Below, piece after piece: positions 1 through 8,625 of a stretch of 64,000 bases of DNA. Within the stretch, counting starts at the first letter, position 1; each line of letters begins with the position of its first letter. The translations under genes were made by a program, and so were the position numbers. The notes below the pieces were generated by a model, which saw only the letters and a list, made by a program, of their open reading frames with translations, ran no database searches and was not told where the DNA came from. This DNA comes from Skermania sp. ID1734 (GTDB lineage: Bacteria; Actinomycetota; Actinomycetes; Mycobacteriales; Mycobacteriaceae), in the NCBI RefSeq assembly GCF_007489285.1, contig NZ_VLIY01000002.1:310001-374000 (forward strand). Direction: 5' to 3'.

Positions 1-546
1 CGCCATTAATCGCTGTGTCGTTGCCCGAGGGGGAAACCGCTTGTCGACCCGATTACCGATGACGGCATCGGTAATCGGGTCCATCGGCTTGACCGCGGTG
101 AGCAACCGGGCCGCGCGTAGGGTCCACTTTTCTGCATCATTGCGTGCTGCACCACGTGCCTGGGATAGCTCCCGCAGCCGGGCCGTTGGTGATTGGGCCT
201 GATTGAGCCAGTTCGGCATTGCGACGTTGTGATAGGACGCGGTGCTGACGACATTCTTGCCGGACTCGAGAATTGCGATCACATCATCGTCGAGACCCTC
301 GGGGATTGACTGGGGTCTCGGAGTGACGATGACGCAGTCGGCATCGAGCGCGAGTATGTCTGTCTTGGACGTGGTCGCCGGGACCCCGATCGGATCGAGT
401 CCGATGAGTTCGCCGGCATCCCGTCCATGCTTGTGCGGACTGAAGACCTTCATGCCGACAAGTGCCATGTCGTCCCGAGAATGAACGGCTCGGGCGACGG
501 CTGAACCGACCTCCCCCGGTCCCCAGACGACCACACGTATAGCCAT
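1..546 (-). CDS. NAD(P)-binding reductase, dihydrodipicolinate-reductase-like (3' end cut by window)
   Basis: An open frame runs on the minus strand from an ATG at 546 to the window edge without a stop, giving 182 residues so far. It begins MAIRVVVWGPGEVGSAVARAV, a Rossmann strand and glycine-rich loop (GPGEVG), and continues with a segment like the N-terminal domain of dihydrodipicolinate-reductase-fold oxidoreductases (VIVTPRP, then VVSTASYHNV). In actinobacteria such proteins often sit beside TetR genes and act on small organic substrates; the substrate here is unknown. The gene is divergent from the TetR gene at 614 and shares its 67-bp promoter region, so repression by that TetR is likely (inference). 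The C-terminal part lies outside the window. Confidence 0.6.
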   Translation of the reverse strand, partial: MAIRVVVWGPGEVGSAVARAVHSRDDMALVGMKVFSPHKHGRDAGELIGLDPIGVPATTSKTDILALDADCVIVTPRPQSIPEGLDDDVIAILESGKNVVSTASYHNVAMPNWLNQAQSPTARLRELSQARGAARNDAEKWTLRAARLLTAVKPMDPITDAVIGNRVDKRFPPRATTQRLMA

Positions 547-562
547 CAGCGGCTCACCTTCC

Positions 563-604
563 CTAACTTACAAGATGCAAGTTAACTTATTGAGTGTAAG
601 TTAG
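563..604. promoter_or_regulatory. Putative TetR operator in the divergent promoter
   Basis: A perfect 10-bp inverted repeat, CTAACTTACA at 563-572 and TGTAAGTTAG at 595-604, encloses a central 10-bp palindrome AAGTTAACTT at 579-588. All copies share the AACTTA/TAAGTT core, so there are several half-sites. The site ends 9 bp before the TetR start codon and 40 bp from the divergent reductase start, ideal for joint repression. Assignment to the adjacent TetR is inference from position and symmetry. Confidence 0.65.
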
Positions 605-613
605 GATGTCAAC

Positions 614-1180
614 ATGCCTCCTACACAGACTCGAATGCCGGGACCGGCGCGGCAGGCGCAGATCCTCGACGTATGCCGGCGCCTCGCGGTCACGGAGGGA
701 TACGAGGACGTCACCTTGGAGCGCGTGGCGCGCGAGTGCAACATCACGCGCACGGTCATCTACCAGCAGTTCGGCGGTCGAGAAGGCATGCTCACGGCCC
801 TGATCGATCGGGAGATCGCGAACACGGCGGCTGGATTCGCCGAAGCGACGAGCGGTGTCCGAGATGGCGATGTCGCCACGGCCGTGCGGCGTGTGCTCGA
901 GGCGGTCGATGCCGATGCAGACACCTGGCGACTGTTCATGTTGCCGGCGATTGGGGCACCGCCGGAGTTATACGACCGGCTCGAGCGCGGTCGTTCCCTT
1001 GTTCGGCGCTATCTCGCCGAGTCGGCACGTCGCCTCGCAGTTGGCGACGCTGTCGACACAGAGATCTTTGCGCGGTTGGTCCACGCTGCCGCGGACGAAG
1101 CGGTCCGGCTGCGACTCACCCATCCCGAGGTCTACTCGATAGATCGACTGGTCAAGCAAATAGTCCGGCTAACCGAATGA
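614..1180 (+). CDS. TetR/AcrR family transcriptional regulator
   Basis: This 188-residue protein has the TetR layout: an N-terminal helix-turn-helix at about residues 15-60 (QILDVCRRLAVTEGYEDVTL, then the recognition part NITRTVIYQQFGGREGML), followed by an all-helical ligand-binding domain of unknown specificity. The ATG at 614 is chosen because it directly follows the inverted-repeat operator and precedes the complete HTH. It is divergent from the reductase-like gene and probably represses both that gene and itself. Nothing in the sequence reveals the inducer. Confidence 0.9.
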   Translation: MPPTQTRMPGPARQAQILDVCRRLAVTEGYEDVTLERVARECNITRTVIYQQFGGREGMLTALIDREIANTAAGFAEATSGVRDGDVATAVRRVLEAVDADADTWRLFMLPAIGAPPELYDRLERGRSLVRRYLAESARRLAVGDAVDTEIFARLVHAAADEAVRLRLTHPEVYSIDRLVKQIVRLTE

Positions 1181-1517
1181 CCGTGTCCACCTGGTCGCGA
1201 GATTCTGCCGGTGACCGAAATCCTTATCGTGTTCGCGAAATTACAGAAGAATTGGGTCAACTATTTCGGCCCGGCAAGAATGGAGGCAACGGTGCCCTGC
1301 TGTATTGCATTAACGTACCTAGTCGAGTGCATTCGGCGTCTACTGCCGACTTCAGGGCGATCGAAGATGGCGGTTCAGGATTTCGCACCGACAGCAAGCA
1401 GGCCGGGTCCAGTAGGTACGACTCCTCGACAAGCCGCATGACGTCCCCGGCATCCATTCGGATCTGCTCAGCGAATAGCGTCGACGCCCCAATATCGGGT
1501 TGGAACTCAGGAATCTG
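1181..1517. other. Gene-free stretch
   Basis: No convincing gene is visible in these 337 bp. A minus-strand open stretch (roughly 1257-1520) carries a weak resemblance to the C-terminal end of MmcQ/YjbR proteins (MDAGDVMRLVEESYLL), but it is short and its 5' side runs into the serine hydrolase gene, so at most it is a gene remnant. A possible ribosome binding site for the next gene, AGGAA, lies at 1509-1513. Confidence 0.4.
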
Positions 1518-2954
1518 ATGTCAGATAACAACAATCGTTACGCCGCCGTTCGTCGCGCATGGATGGCACGCATTTCCGCCCTACTATCGGTCGGTGTTCT
1601 CGCTGCCCTGAGCCCAACCGCCCTGGCCGCTGCCGATCCTGGTCCTTCGCCGTCGCCGAAGGTCACCGCCGACAGCGCCGAGACACTGCTCTCCGCGGCA
1701 CAAGGCGGACAACTGCTCGGAGTACCGCCGCTGCGCGACCTCGTCGCCGGCGCAGGCGCCAAGTTCGCGTCACCGGAGTACTGGAACAACTGGGTGTATG
1801 AGGCACTGCAGCATAACAAGTACCTCCTCCCCGACTCGGTGGATCCGGTGAAGCCGGACGTCTTCCTGCCGCATGCCCAGATCGACGCCGGCCCCACCGC
1901 GTCTCCCCTCCTCTCCGCTTTCGTGGACCTACGCGACGTCACCTACCAGTACGACGGCCGGACCAAGAAGCTGGCGGACTTCCTCAACGACGACGAAACC
2001 GACTCGATCACCTTCGTGCACAACGGCAAACTCGTCGGCCAGTACTTCGCCAACGGCTGGCGCCAGAGCGAACAGCACCAGGCGTGGTCGGTCACCAAAT
2101 CGTTCGTCTCGGCCGCGGTCGGTATCGCCCTGGATCAGGGCCGCATCGCGTCGCTGGACGACCCGATCAACACCTACGTCCCCGAACTCGCCGGGACCGC
2201 GTGGCAAGGAACCACGATCCGCAACATCCTTGAAATGCGCTCGGGCATCAAGTGGGACGAGGAAGCCCAACAATTACAAGACAATTCGCAGTTCATGGAG
2301 TGGATCGACATGAGTCTGTACCAGTACTCGAACGGGCGGCTGGGCAAGACCCGCAACCAATACCTGCGGTCACTGCCGCGCGTCGAACCGCAGGGAGCGC
2401 ATTTCAGTTACGACAGCGCCAACCCCCAGGTGCTGGCCTGGATGCTGGAGAAGTTGTATCACCAGTCGTTCGCCCAGATACTTTCCGATCAGCTCTGGAA
2501 GCCGCTCGGCATGGAGGCGCCAGCCTTCATCATGACCGACTCGACAGGTGCAGCCGTGGCGTCCGAGGAGCTGTTCGCACGCCCCAACGACATGGCTCGG
2601 TTCGGCGAAATGATGCGCAACGACGGCGTCAATTCACAGGGCCGCCGGATTCTGTCAGCCGCCTATATCCGAGAAGCAACAACCGACATGAAACAGGGCG
2701 CCAAAGACACCGGCGACGCGCCGTCCGGCGGCTACGGGTACCAGTGGTGGCAAGGCCCAACCCCAGATAGCTTTCAGGCAAATGGATTTCAGGGGAACTA
2801 CATAACAGTGCAGCCGAGTCAATGCCTGACCGGCGTACGACTCGGTCACACCATAGCCTTCGATAGCACCGGTACATTTGCAGACCAGGCCAACCCCGAG
2901 TGGAGCGCGGTATTCCGCGCGGTCGCCGCAAGACTTGGCGGCTGCCCACACTAA
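1518..2954 (+). CDS. Secreted serine hydrolase of the beta-lactamase / NylB-like fold
   Basis: The ATG at 1518, just after AGGAA, gives 478 residues. The N-terminus carries a basic stretch and hydrophobic core ending ALAAAD, a probable signal peptide. The mature protein has the class C beta-lactamase / penicillin-binding fold signature: SVTK (Ser191, Lys194) as nucleophile and base, a tyrosine motif FSYDSANPQ (Tyr298), and a C-terminal GYGYQWW region. AWSVTKSFVSAAVGIAL resembles 6-aminohexanoate-dimer hydrolases and esterases more than true beta-lactamases. The substrate is unknown and antibiotic resistance should not be assumed. The gene stands alone and is followed by the decayed lipoprotein fragment at 2958. 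Confidence 0.8.
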   Translation: MSDNNNRYAAVRRAWMARISALLSVGVLAALSPTALAAADPGPSPSPKVTADSAETLLSAAQGGQLLGVPPLRDLVAGAGAKFASPEYWNNWVYEALQHNKYLLPDSVDPVKPDVFLPHAQIDAGPTASPLLSAFVDLRDVTYQYDGRTKKLADFLNDDETDSITFVHNGKLVGQYFANGWRQSEQHQAWSVTKSFVSAAVGIALDQGRIASLDDPINTYVPELAGTAWQGTTIRNILEMRSGIKWDEEAQQLQDNSQFMEWIDMSLYQYSNGRLGKTRNQYLRSLPRVEPQGAHFSYDSANPQVLAWMLEKLYHQSFAQILSDQLWKPLGMEAPAFIMTDSTGAAVASEELFARPNDMARFGEMMRNDGVNSQGRRILSAAYIREATTDMKQGAKDTGDAPSGGYGYQWWQGPTPDSFQANGFQGNYITVQPSQCLTGVRLGHTIAFDSTGTFADQANPEWSAVFRAVAARLGGCPH

Positions 2955-2957
2955 GCC

Positions 2958-3038
2958 CTGCAACTGCTGCGCCGCCGCCCCAGCGATTCATTCGCCGTCA
3001 GATCGTGTCCCGGCGAGCGGGTGGCTTGTGGTCGGCGC
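2958..3038 (-). pseudogene. Decayed fragment of the lipoprotein gene at 8022-8477
   Basis: These 81 bp match 8253-8333 at 74 of 81 positions with no gaps. Read on the minus strand, both copies encode the same segment: APTTSHPLAGTR continues into FDGEGIAGAAAQQLQ in the intact gene, and into SDGE, a TGA stop, then IAGAAAQQLQ here. The frame is kept but a glycine codon has become a stop. No start, lipobox or C-terminal half is present, so this is a non-functional internal fragment left by duplication or recombination. Confidence 0.75.
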
Positions 3039-3143
3039 GTCGTGTTTTTCGGCAAGTGCAGGTTTCAGTTCGCTGTGATGTGGATAACAGACCGATGACC
3101 GTGAACGTCGGTTACAGACACAGATGACGCGGACGGGGCTGAA

Positions 3144-4931
3144 GTGAGCAAATTGCCGGACATGGACGTTGAGCACACCTTCCACCCGCATATTCTGCGG
3201 GAGTACGCCGTGCTTGCCGACGGTGAGCGCGGCGCGTTGATCGGCCCGACTGGAAACATCGCCTGGTTGTGCGCGCCGCATTGGCATTCACCCGCGGTAT
3301 TTTCCGCGTTGTTGGGCGGTGCCGGTTTCTTCGTGGTTCGTCCGACGGCGCCCAGGTTCGCGTGGGGCGGCTATTACGAGGACCGGTCGTTGATCTGGCA
3401 CAGCAGATGGGTGGTCGATGACGGACTCATCGAGACCCGAGAAGCGCTGGGGATACCGGCCGATCCCGACACGGTCGTGTTGCTGCGAAGGGTGCTGGCA
3501 GTCGATGAAGACGCCGAGGTACGGGTCGAACTCAACGTACGCGCGGGCTTCGGCCGCAACCGGATGACCCGTCTGCGTGGGGAGGACGGCATCTGGACGA
3601 TGTCCTCGGGAAGCCTGCATGTGCGCTTCAGCGGCGCAGCGAATGCAAAGGTTGATTCCACGGGTGCGTTGGTATTCGATCTCCGGGTCCGGGCCGGCGA
3701 GCACCATGACCTCGTTCTGGAAATGTCCGATAAGCACCTCGCCAAGGAACCGGTCGATGCTCAGGCATGTTGGGACGCAACCGAGCACACGTGGAAGAAA
3801 CGGGTGCCCCTGATCCAGCACAGCCTTGGGGACCGAGATTCCGAGCATGCGCTTGCCGTGTTGACGGGTTTGACTAGCAGCGGCGGTGGGATGGTGGCTG
3901 CCCCGACATTGGCGTTGCCGGAGCGGGCCCGGCGCGACCGAAACTACGACTACCGTTATTGCTGGATCCGCGACCAGTGCTTTGCGGGGATGGCGGCCGC
4001 GGAGGTAGGCAACGAGCGGTTGTTGGCTGAGGCGCTGCGTTTCGTCAGCGAACGCATATTGACCGACGGACCCGACCTCAAGCCGGCCTACACCATCGAT
4101 GGCGGTCCTGTCCCGGACGAGGCGCCCTTGCAGCTGCCCGGCTATCCCGGTGGACATCCAAAGACCGGAAACTGGGTCAACAAACAGTTCCAGCTCGACG
4201 TCTTCGGAGACGTGCTGTTGCTGTTGGCTGCCGGTTCTCGCCGCGATCAGCTCGATGTGGTGCACTGGCACGCCATCGAGAAGACCGTCTCGGTGATCGA
4301 GAAGCGCTGGCAAGAGCCCGATGCCGGGATCTGGGAGATCGATGACAAGCGTTGGGCCCATTCACGATTGAACTGTGTGGCCGGGTTGCGAGCGGTCGCC
4401 GCTGTTGCGCCGGCCCCGCAGGCGGCGCTATGGACGAGTCTGGCCGAGACGATCTTGGCTGACGTTTCTGGCGATTGTCTGCATTCGTCTGGTCGGTGGC
4501 AACGGGCGCCCGATGACGAGCGGGTCGACGCGGGCTTATTGCTTCCGCTGATGCGTGGGGCGGTGCCCGACGACGATCCGCGCACTCGGGCAACACTCGA
4601 TGCGGTGCGGCGCGAACTCTGTGTCGACGGGTACGTGTACCGCTATCGCCAAGACGCACGGCCGTTGCATGACGCCGAGGGCGCATTCCTGTTGTGCGGC
4701 TACGTCATGGCGTGGGCATCACACAGAGCCGGCCACGATGTCGAAGCATTGCGGTTGTTCGAACGTAACCGCGCCGCTTGCGGTCCGCCGGGTCTGTTCA
4801 CCGAGGAATACGACGTTGTGCAGCGTCAGCTTCGCGGCAACATTCCGCAGGCGTTCGTGCACGCGATCATGCTCGAGTCGGCGCATTGCTTGGCCGATCT
4901 CGATCCGGCTGACAAAGAGACCGCATCGTAG
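3144..4931 (+). CDS. Glycoside hydrolase family 15 protein (trehalase/glucoamylase-like)
   Basis: A GTG start at 3144 preceded by GGACGGGG gives 595 residues. The N-terminal beta-sandwich (about 1-230) is followed by an alpha/alpha toroid holding GH15 landmarks: YDYRYCWIRDQC near 270, NKQFQLDVFGD near 350, WEIDDKRWAHS near 395, and a C-terminal GLFTEEYD that includes the conserved acidic residues. Mycobacterial homologues (Rv2402 type) are trehalases, so alpha-glucosidic or trehalose hydrolysis is likely; the exact sugar cannot be read from the sequence. No signal peptide is apparent, so it is probably cytoplasmic. It is followed after 36 bp by the DUF4282 gene on the same strand. Confidence 0.85.
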   Translation: MSKLPDMDVEHTFHPHILREYAVLADGERGALIGPTGNIAWLCAPHWHSPAVFSALLGGAGFFVVRPTAPRFAWGGYYEDRSLIWHSRWVVDDGLIETREALGIPADPDTVVLLRRVLAVDEDAEVRVELNVRAGFGRNRMTRLRGEDGIWTMSSGSLHVRFSGAANAKVDSTGALVFDLRVRAGEHHDLVLEMSDKHLAKEPVDAQACWDATEHTWKKRVPLIQHSLGDRDSEHALAVLTGLTSSGGGMVAAPTLALPERARRDRNYDYRYCWIRDQCFAGMAAAEVGNERLLAEALRFVSERILTDGPDLKPAYTIDGGPVPDEAPLQLPGYPGGHPKTGNWVNKQFQLDVFGDVLLLLAAGSRRDQLDVVHWHAIEKTVSVIEKRWQEPDAGIWEIDDKRWAHSRLNCVAGLRAVAAVAPAPQAALWTSLAETILADVSGDCLHSSGRWQRAPDDERVDAGLLLPLMRGAVPDDDPRTRATLDAVRRELCVDGYVYRYRQDARPLHDAEGAFLLCGYVMAWASHRAGHDVEALRLFERNRAACGPPGLFTEEYDVVQRQLRGNIPQAFVHAIMLESAHCLADLDPADKETAS

Positions 4932-4967
4932 AGGTAGCTCGGAGACTCCCGATCGGAGGCAGCGCGC

Positions 4968-5675
4968 ATGTCCGACCACAACATGGACGCCGCGGACGCG
5001 GCGAAGACCGCAGCCGAAGGCGTCGTCGAAGGCGTCAAAGGCGCCAAAGGGAAAGCGAAGCAAGCAGCGGGAGCGGTACTCGGCACCGACGAAACGGGCG
5101 ACCGCGCCGCAGCAGACGAGGACTCGAGCCGTTCGAAATCCGACTCAGACGTCGGCGGCGGAGGCGGCAGAAACGCCGAGAACTCGCCTAGCAAACAATC
5201 GCCCGCGCCGGTCGATCGACCGGAAGCCAGCGAGCCGCGAGAGACCCCTGGCGTGTCATTTTTGCGCGGGATCTTCGATTTCAAATTCAAAACAACCCTC
5301 ACCGAGAGACTTACCCCATCGATCTATGCAGCGGGCTTGCTGCTTGCCGTGGCGGTCCCGGTGTGGTTCGGGCTTTCGATTTTGCACTCGGACTTGATAC
5401 TCGGCATTTTGTTCTTGTGCATTGCCGGACCGGTCATTTTTTTCGGTCTTGCCGCCCTCATTCGCGTTGCATTGGAGTTCTTCGTGGCGATGCGGCAGTT
5501 CGTTCGACAGTTCCAGGAACTGGTGGGACTCGCCCGGTCGCTGCAGACGAGCATGGACAACCTCGACGTCCCGATGTCCAACGTCGGCGAATTGATCGCG
5601 GATCTGCAATCGCTGCAGTTCTGGCGACGTTCCGGCAAGCCGGAGAAACCGCTGCGGGAAGAGGACTCGCCGTGA
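4968..5675 (+). CDS. DUF4282 membrane protein with a CsbD-like charged N-terminus
   Basis: The ATG at 4968 has a good Shine-Dalgarno (GGAGG at 4955-4959); the product is 235 residues. Residues 1-95 are Ala/Lys/Glu-rich and disordered, and KGAKGKAKQAAGAV resembles the CsbD stress-protein motif. Residues about 96-200 match DUF4282: FLRGIFDFKF, two transmembrane helices (about 120-140 and 145-170), then an amphipathic FVAMRQFVRQFQEL. The function of DUF4282 is unknown. It is followed on the same strand by DUF445 and Abi-alpha-like genes; these three probably form one unit acting at the cytoplasmic membrane (inference). Confidence 0.7.
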   Translation: MSDHNMDAADAAKTAAEGVVEGVKGAKGKAKQAAGAVLGTDETGDRAAADEDSSRSKSDSDVGGGGGRNAENSPSKQSPAPVDRPEASEPRETPGVSFLRGIFDFKFKTTLTERLTPSIYAAGLLLAVAVPVWFGLSILHSDLILGILFLCIAGPVIFFGLAALIRVALEFFVAMRQFVRQFQELVGLARSLQTSMDNLDVPMSNVGELIADLQSLQFWRRSGKPEKPLREEDSP

Positions 5676-5767
5676 CCACGACTTGGCGTGTCGATGCCGC
5701 CGCTGTATGTCCGCTTCTTTGAACGAGAAATTTGATGATCCGCTGGTCGTGAAAACTGTCTGATGGG

Positions 5768-7051
5768 GTGGAGATGCAGAAAATTCTTGAAGACTTCCTT
5801 AATGATTGGCGCTGGATTCCCTACCTGTCCGTGATCGTGATCGCCGGCTTGATCGGTTACCTGACGAAGTTGGCCGCAATCGAGATGATGTTCAAGCCGA
5901 TCGACTACTGGGGCGTCCATCTGGGGCCGATTCCATTGGGCTGGCAGGGCATTATCCCGCTGCGTGCGGCGCACATGACCAGCGTGGCCACCAACAAGAT
6001 CGTCGGTGATCTACTCACCCCGGCCGAAATATGGTCGAAACTCGATCCCGAGGTGATCATGAAAGAAATCCGCGAGCCGTTGATGGACTCGCTGGATGCG
6101 ATCACCCAGGAGGTAGCCGTATCGGTTGCCCCGGAGATATGGGGAAACATGCCTGGGCCGGTCAAGGACCGGCTTCTTGTCCGGGTACGGGAGCGAGCGC
6201 CCGGTGCGATGCAGCACGTGATGGAGGACGTCGAAGCCAATGTGGAGGACGTCTTCGACCTCAAAGCGCTCACCACCCGCGCATTGGTATACGACAAGCG
6301 ATTACTGCAACGGATTTTTCGCAAGGCCGGCAAACAGGAGTGGAGATTCATCCGCGGCTTCGGCGGCTTTGCTGGACTGGGCATCGGCGTTATCCAGTTG
6401 GTGTTGTACCTCATTCTGCACGTGCCTTTGATCAACCCGATCATGGGTGCACTCAATGGTTTTCTCACCGACTGGTTCTGTATCAAGTTCTTGCTTTTCG
6501 AGCCGAAACGACCGAAGAAGTACTTCGGCCTCATCACCTGGCAAGGACTGTTCTTGAAATACCAGCAGGAAGTGGCTCAGGAACTCGCCAACATCGTCGC
6601 CGACAAGGTCATCACCGCCGACACCGTCATCGACTCGATCATGCGGGGGCCGAAGTCGGACCGGTTCTTCCTCATCGTCGAACACCACATCGGCAAACTG
6701 ATCGAAGAAGAATTAGGATTCACCGCACCAGCTGTGAAAACAGTGGTGGGCACCGCGAATTTCGCCAAGATCAAGGCGATGATGGCCGATCGCGTGATGG
6801 TGTCCTTGCCGGACACGATGCACGCCGCTAGTGACTACATCGAAGACACCCTCGATATCCGGAACACGTTGGCACAGCGGCTCGCCGAACTGCCGCCAGA
6901 GGAGTTCGAGGGAATTCTTCGCCCGGCATTTCATCAGGACGAATGGACGCTGATTTCCACCGGCGCCATCCTCGGCGCGGTTGCAGGTTTTCTGCAGGAC
7001 GGCGTCCTGATGGTGGCTGGAATCAGCTGCTTCCATCTCAAATGCGAATAG
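5768..7051 (+). CDS. DUF445 family membrane protein
   Basis: The product is 427 residues from a GTG at 5768; an ATG at 5774 (MQKILED) is equally possible and the ribosome site decides neither. The fold is that of DUF445 (YheB/YjiN-like): an N-terminal helix with GLIGYLTKLAAIEMMFKP, a long amphipathic central part, then IGVIQLVLYLILHVPLINPIMG followed by a second repeat of the same signature, NGFLTDWFCIKFLLFEP, and a C-terminal membrane segment near 400. The internally duplicated helix-GYLTxxxAIxMMFxP motif is typical. The biochemical role of the family is not established. It is the middle gene of a three-gene run; the next gene begins 32 bp downstream. Confidence 0.8.
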   Translation: MEMQKILEDFLNDWRWIPYLSVIVIAGLIGYLTKLAAIEMMFKPIDYWGVHLGPIPLGWQGIIPLRAAHMTSVATNKIVGDLLTPAEIWSKLDPEVIMKEIREPLMDSLDAITQEVAVSVAPEIWGNMPGPVKDRLLVRVRERAPGAMQHVMEDVEANVEDVFDLKALTTRALVYDKRLLQRIFRKAGKQEWRFIRGFGGFAGLGIGVIQLVLYLILHVPLINPIMGALNGFLTDWFCIKFLLFEPKRPKKYFGLITWQGLFLKYQQEVAQELANIVADKVITADTVIDSIMRGPKSDRFFLIVEHHIGKLIEEELGFTAPAVKTVVGTANFAKIKAMMADRVMVSLPDTMHAASDYIEDTLDIRNTLAQRLAELPPEEFEGILRPAFHQDEWTLISTGAILGAVAGFLQDGVLMVAGISCFHLKCE

Positions 7052-7083
7052 TAGACCACCTTTTACAAATTGAGGATTATGTC

Positions 7084-7962
7084 ATGAACCGGGTCACCGG
7101 AGTACACGAACTGCAGACCATTCCTCCTGTTGCACTCGCCCGCGGGATTATCCGTCGAGCCGGGTCGGCCTCTGTGCGGCTGCGGGCATTGCCGATCGAC
7201 GGCTTGGAGGTCGCGGCTAGGTTCGTGCCGTTCGCGACGGTCCGGTCGTCGATCGCGATGACCGAGGGAATTTTGCGACAAATGCTGGGATCAGAAGACG
7301 CCAAGAAAGCCGAGGCGTCGAAGCTGTACCCCGGGGAGACCGAAAGAATCCGGGGGGACGCTTTCACGGCCCCGCCCGATGCCCGTACCTCGGTGCGGTC
7401 CATGGTTCACGACTTGCTTGATCGCTCAGTCCGCCAAAGTCCGGAGCAGGCGCTAGAGGCAAGCTACAAGCAGGTGCTGATCCAACTGGTGCCAGATGAA
7501 GCGCGCATCTTGCACACTCTCGCCGACGGCAAACCGCGAGCGATGGAACACATCGGCACCGGTCGGCTGGGCGGATCGGCCGACCGAATGCTCAGGCGCT
7601 ATATCTCCTCGGTCGGCACAGAAGCAGGGGTGCGTTGTCCCGACCTGGTACCGAAATACCTGGCGCATCTGCTCGATCTGGATCTCATCGAAATCGGCGA
7701 CGAGGAGGAATCGCTGCGCGAGCAGTACGAAATCCTCGAGACCTACGGCGAGATCGAGGGTGCCGAGGAGGAGGGCAAATCGGAAACATCGTTGCTCAAG
7801 CTGCAATCGGTGGTCAAAGAGAAGCACTCGGTCACCATCAGCGAACTCGGCAAGAAGATTTGGGATTACGCCCACCCCGACACGCACTCGTTCGCCATCG
7901 CAGAGCAGCGCGATGAACCATCCATCGATATGAGCGGTGACCTGCCACCCGAGCCCGAATAG
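7084..7962 (+). CDS. Abi-alpha (DUF4393-like) protein
   Basis: The ATG at 7084 follows TGAGGA at 7070-7075 and gives 292 residues; an in-frame ATG at 7042 inside the DUF445 gene lacks a good ribosome site. The central region (about 110-270) resembles DUF4393, also named Abi-alpha after a link with abortive phage infection: an acidic helix with QVLIQLVPDEARILHTLADG, a segment ending PKYLAHLLDLDLIEIGDEE, and a closing VTISELGKKIWDYAHP where the family has its typical 'LT.fG..F' end. No catalytic motif is visible. Anti-phage activity is a hypothesis from the family label only. Confidence 0.55.
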   Translation: MNRVTGVHELQTIPPVALARGIIRRAGSASVRLRALPIDGLEVAARFVPFATVRSSIAMTEGILRQMLGSEDAKKAEASKLYPGETERIRGDAFTAPPDARTSVRSMVHDLLDRSVRQSPEQALEASYKQVLIQLVPDEARILHTLADGKPRAMEHIGTGRLGGSADRMLRRYISSVGTEAGVRCPDLVPKYLAHLLDLDLIEIGDEEESLREQYEILETYGEIEGAEEEGKSETSLLKLQSVVKEKHSVTISELGKKIWDYAHPDTHSFAIAEQRDEPSIDMSGDLPPEPE

Positions 7963-8021
7963 CCAGCTGTCAATGACACGAACCTTGTCACTGCGGCGAA
8001 CGATTTAAGCGCGAGAATTTC

Positions 8022-8477
8022 CTAATCCCAAATCCCGTAGTCGACGACCCAAATGCCGCCATTTCCTTGCTTTGCCGGCTGGGTCAGGTGCAACTCGACT
8101 CGGCTGCCGCCCGCGGCATTGGTGACGAACGCGATGTTCGGCCGCCCGAACGCGACACTGTCGAGCTGCCAATTGAACCTGTTGCGAACGAATGCTCGCG
8201 CGACCGAAGCCTGATCAAGTCGCCACGGCTGGTGTCCGGCGTCAACCGACTGCTGCAACTGCTGCGCTGCCGCCCCAGCGATTCCTTCGCCGTCGAATCG
8301 TGTTCCGGCGAGCGGGTGGCTCGTCGTCGGCGCACTCGTCGCTGGCGCCGACGTCATGGGGGCTTGCGACTGCGCTGGCGCATTCGACGAATTGCTGCCC
8401 CCGCACGCGCTCACGACCGCCGCCGCGGCCAACGCAACGATCAACCCCATTCGGGTCCGCGTAACAATCGGCGCCAT
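8022..8477 (-). CDS. Small secreted lipoprotein
   Basis: An ATG at 8477, preceded on its strand by GAGGTG, gives 151 residues. The N-terminus MAPIVTRTRMGLIVALAAAAVVSAC is a lipoprotein signal with lipobox VSAC (acylated Cys25), followed by a Ser/Ala/Pro/Thr-rich linker (about 26-60). The C-terminal domain (about 61-151) has no recognisable catalytic motif and ends VELHLTQPAKQGNGGIWVVDYGIWD. It probably sits on the outer face of the membrane and would use the general lipoprotein pathway, of which lnt at 29.1 kb is one step. An internal part of this gene is duplicated and stop-containing at 2958-3038. Function unknown. Confidence 0.7.
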   Translation of the reverse strand: MAPIVTRTRMGLIVALAAAAVVSACGGSNSSNAPAQSQAPMTSAPATSAPTTSHPLAGTRFDGEGIAGAAAQQLQQSVDAGHQPWRLDQASVARAFVRNRFNWQLDSVAFGRPNIAFVTNAAGGSRVELHLTQPAKQGNGGIWVVDYGIWD

Positions 8478-8625
8478 GGCTGCACACCTCAGTGTCGACG
8501 GAATTCCACGTATCTTTAGTGCGTCTAATGAGCTGCGAACAAAACCTCTTTGTGCCTCTTTGCCCCGACGCGTACCCGAAGTTCGCAAAAATAAAACGTG
8601 GGTTTACGACCCCACTCCCCCAGTG

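Noticed and set aside
1257-1534. Minus-strand remnant resembling the MmcQ/YjbR C-terminus.
   Set aside because: Only weak similarity, no start region, and it collides with the serine hydrolase gene; kept as a note in the gap entry.
3288-4361. A 357-codon minus-strand frame opposite the GH15 gene.
   Set aside because: Composition is that of an antisense frame (many Gln, His, Arg) and the GH15 motifs are on the plus strand.
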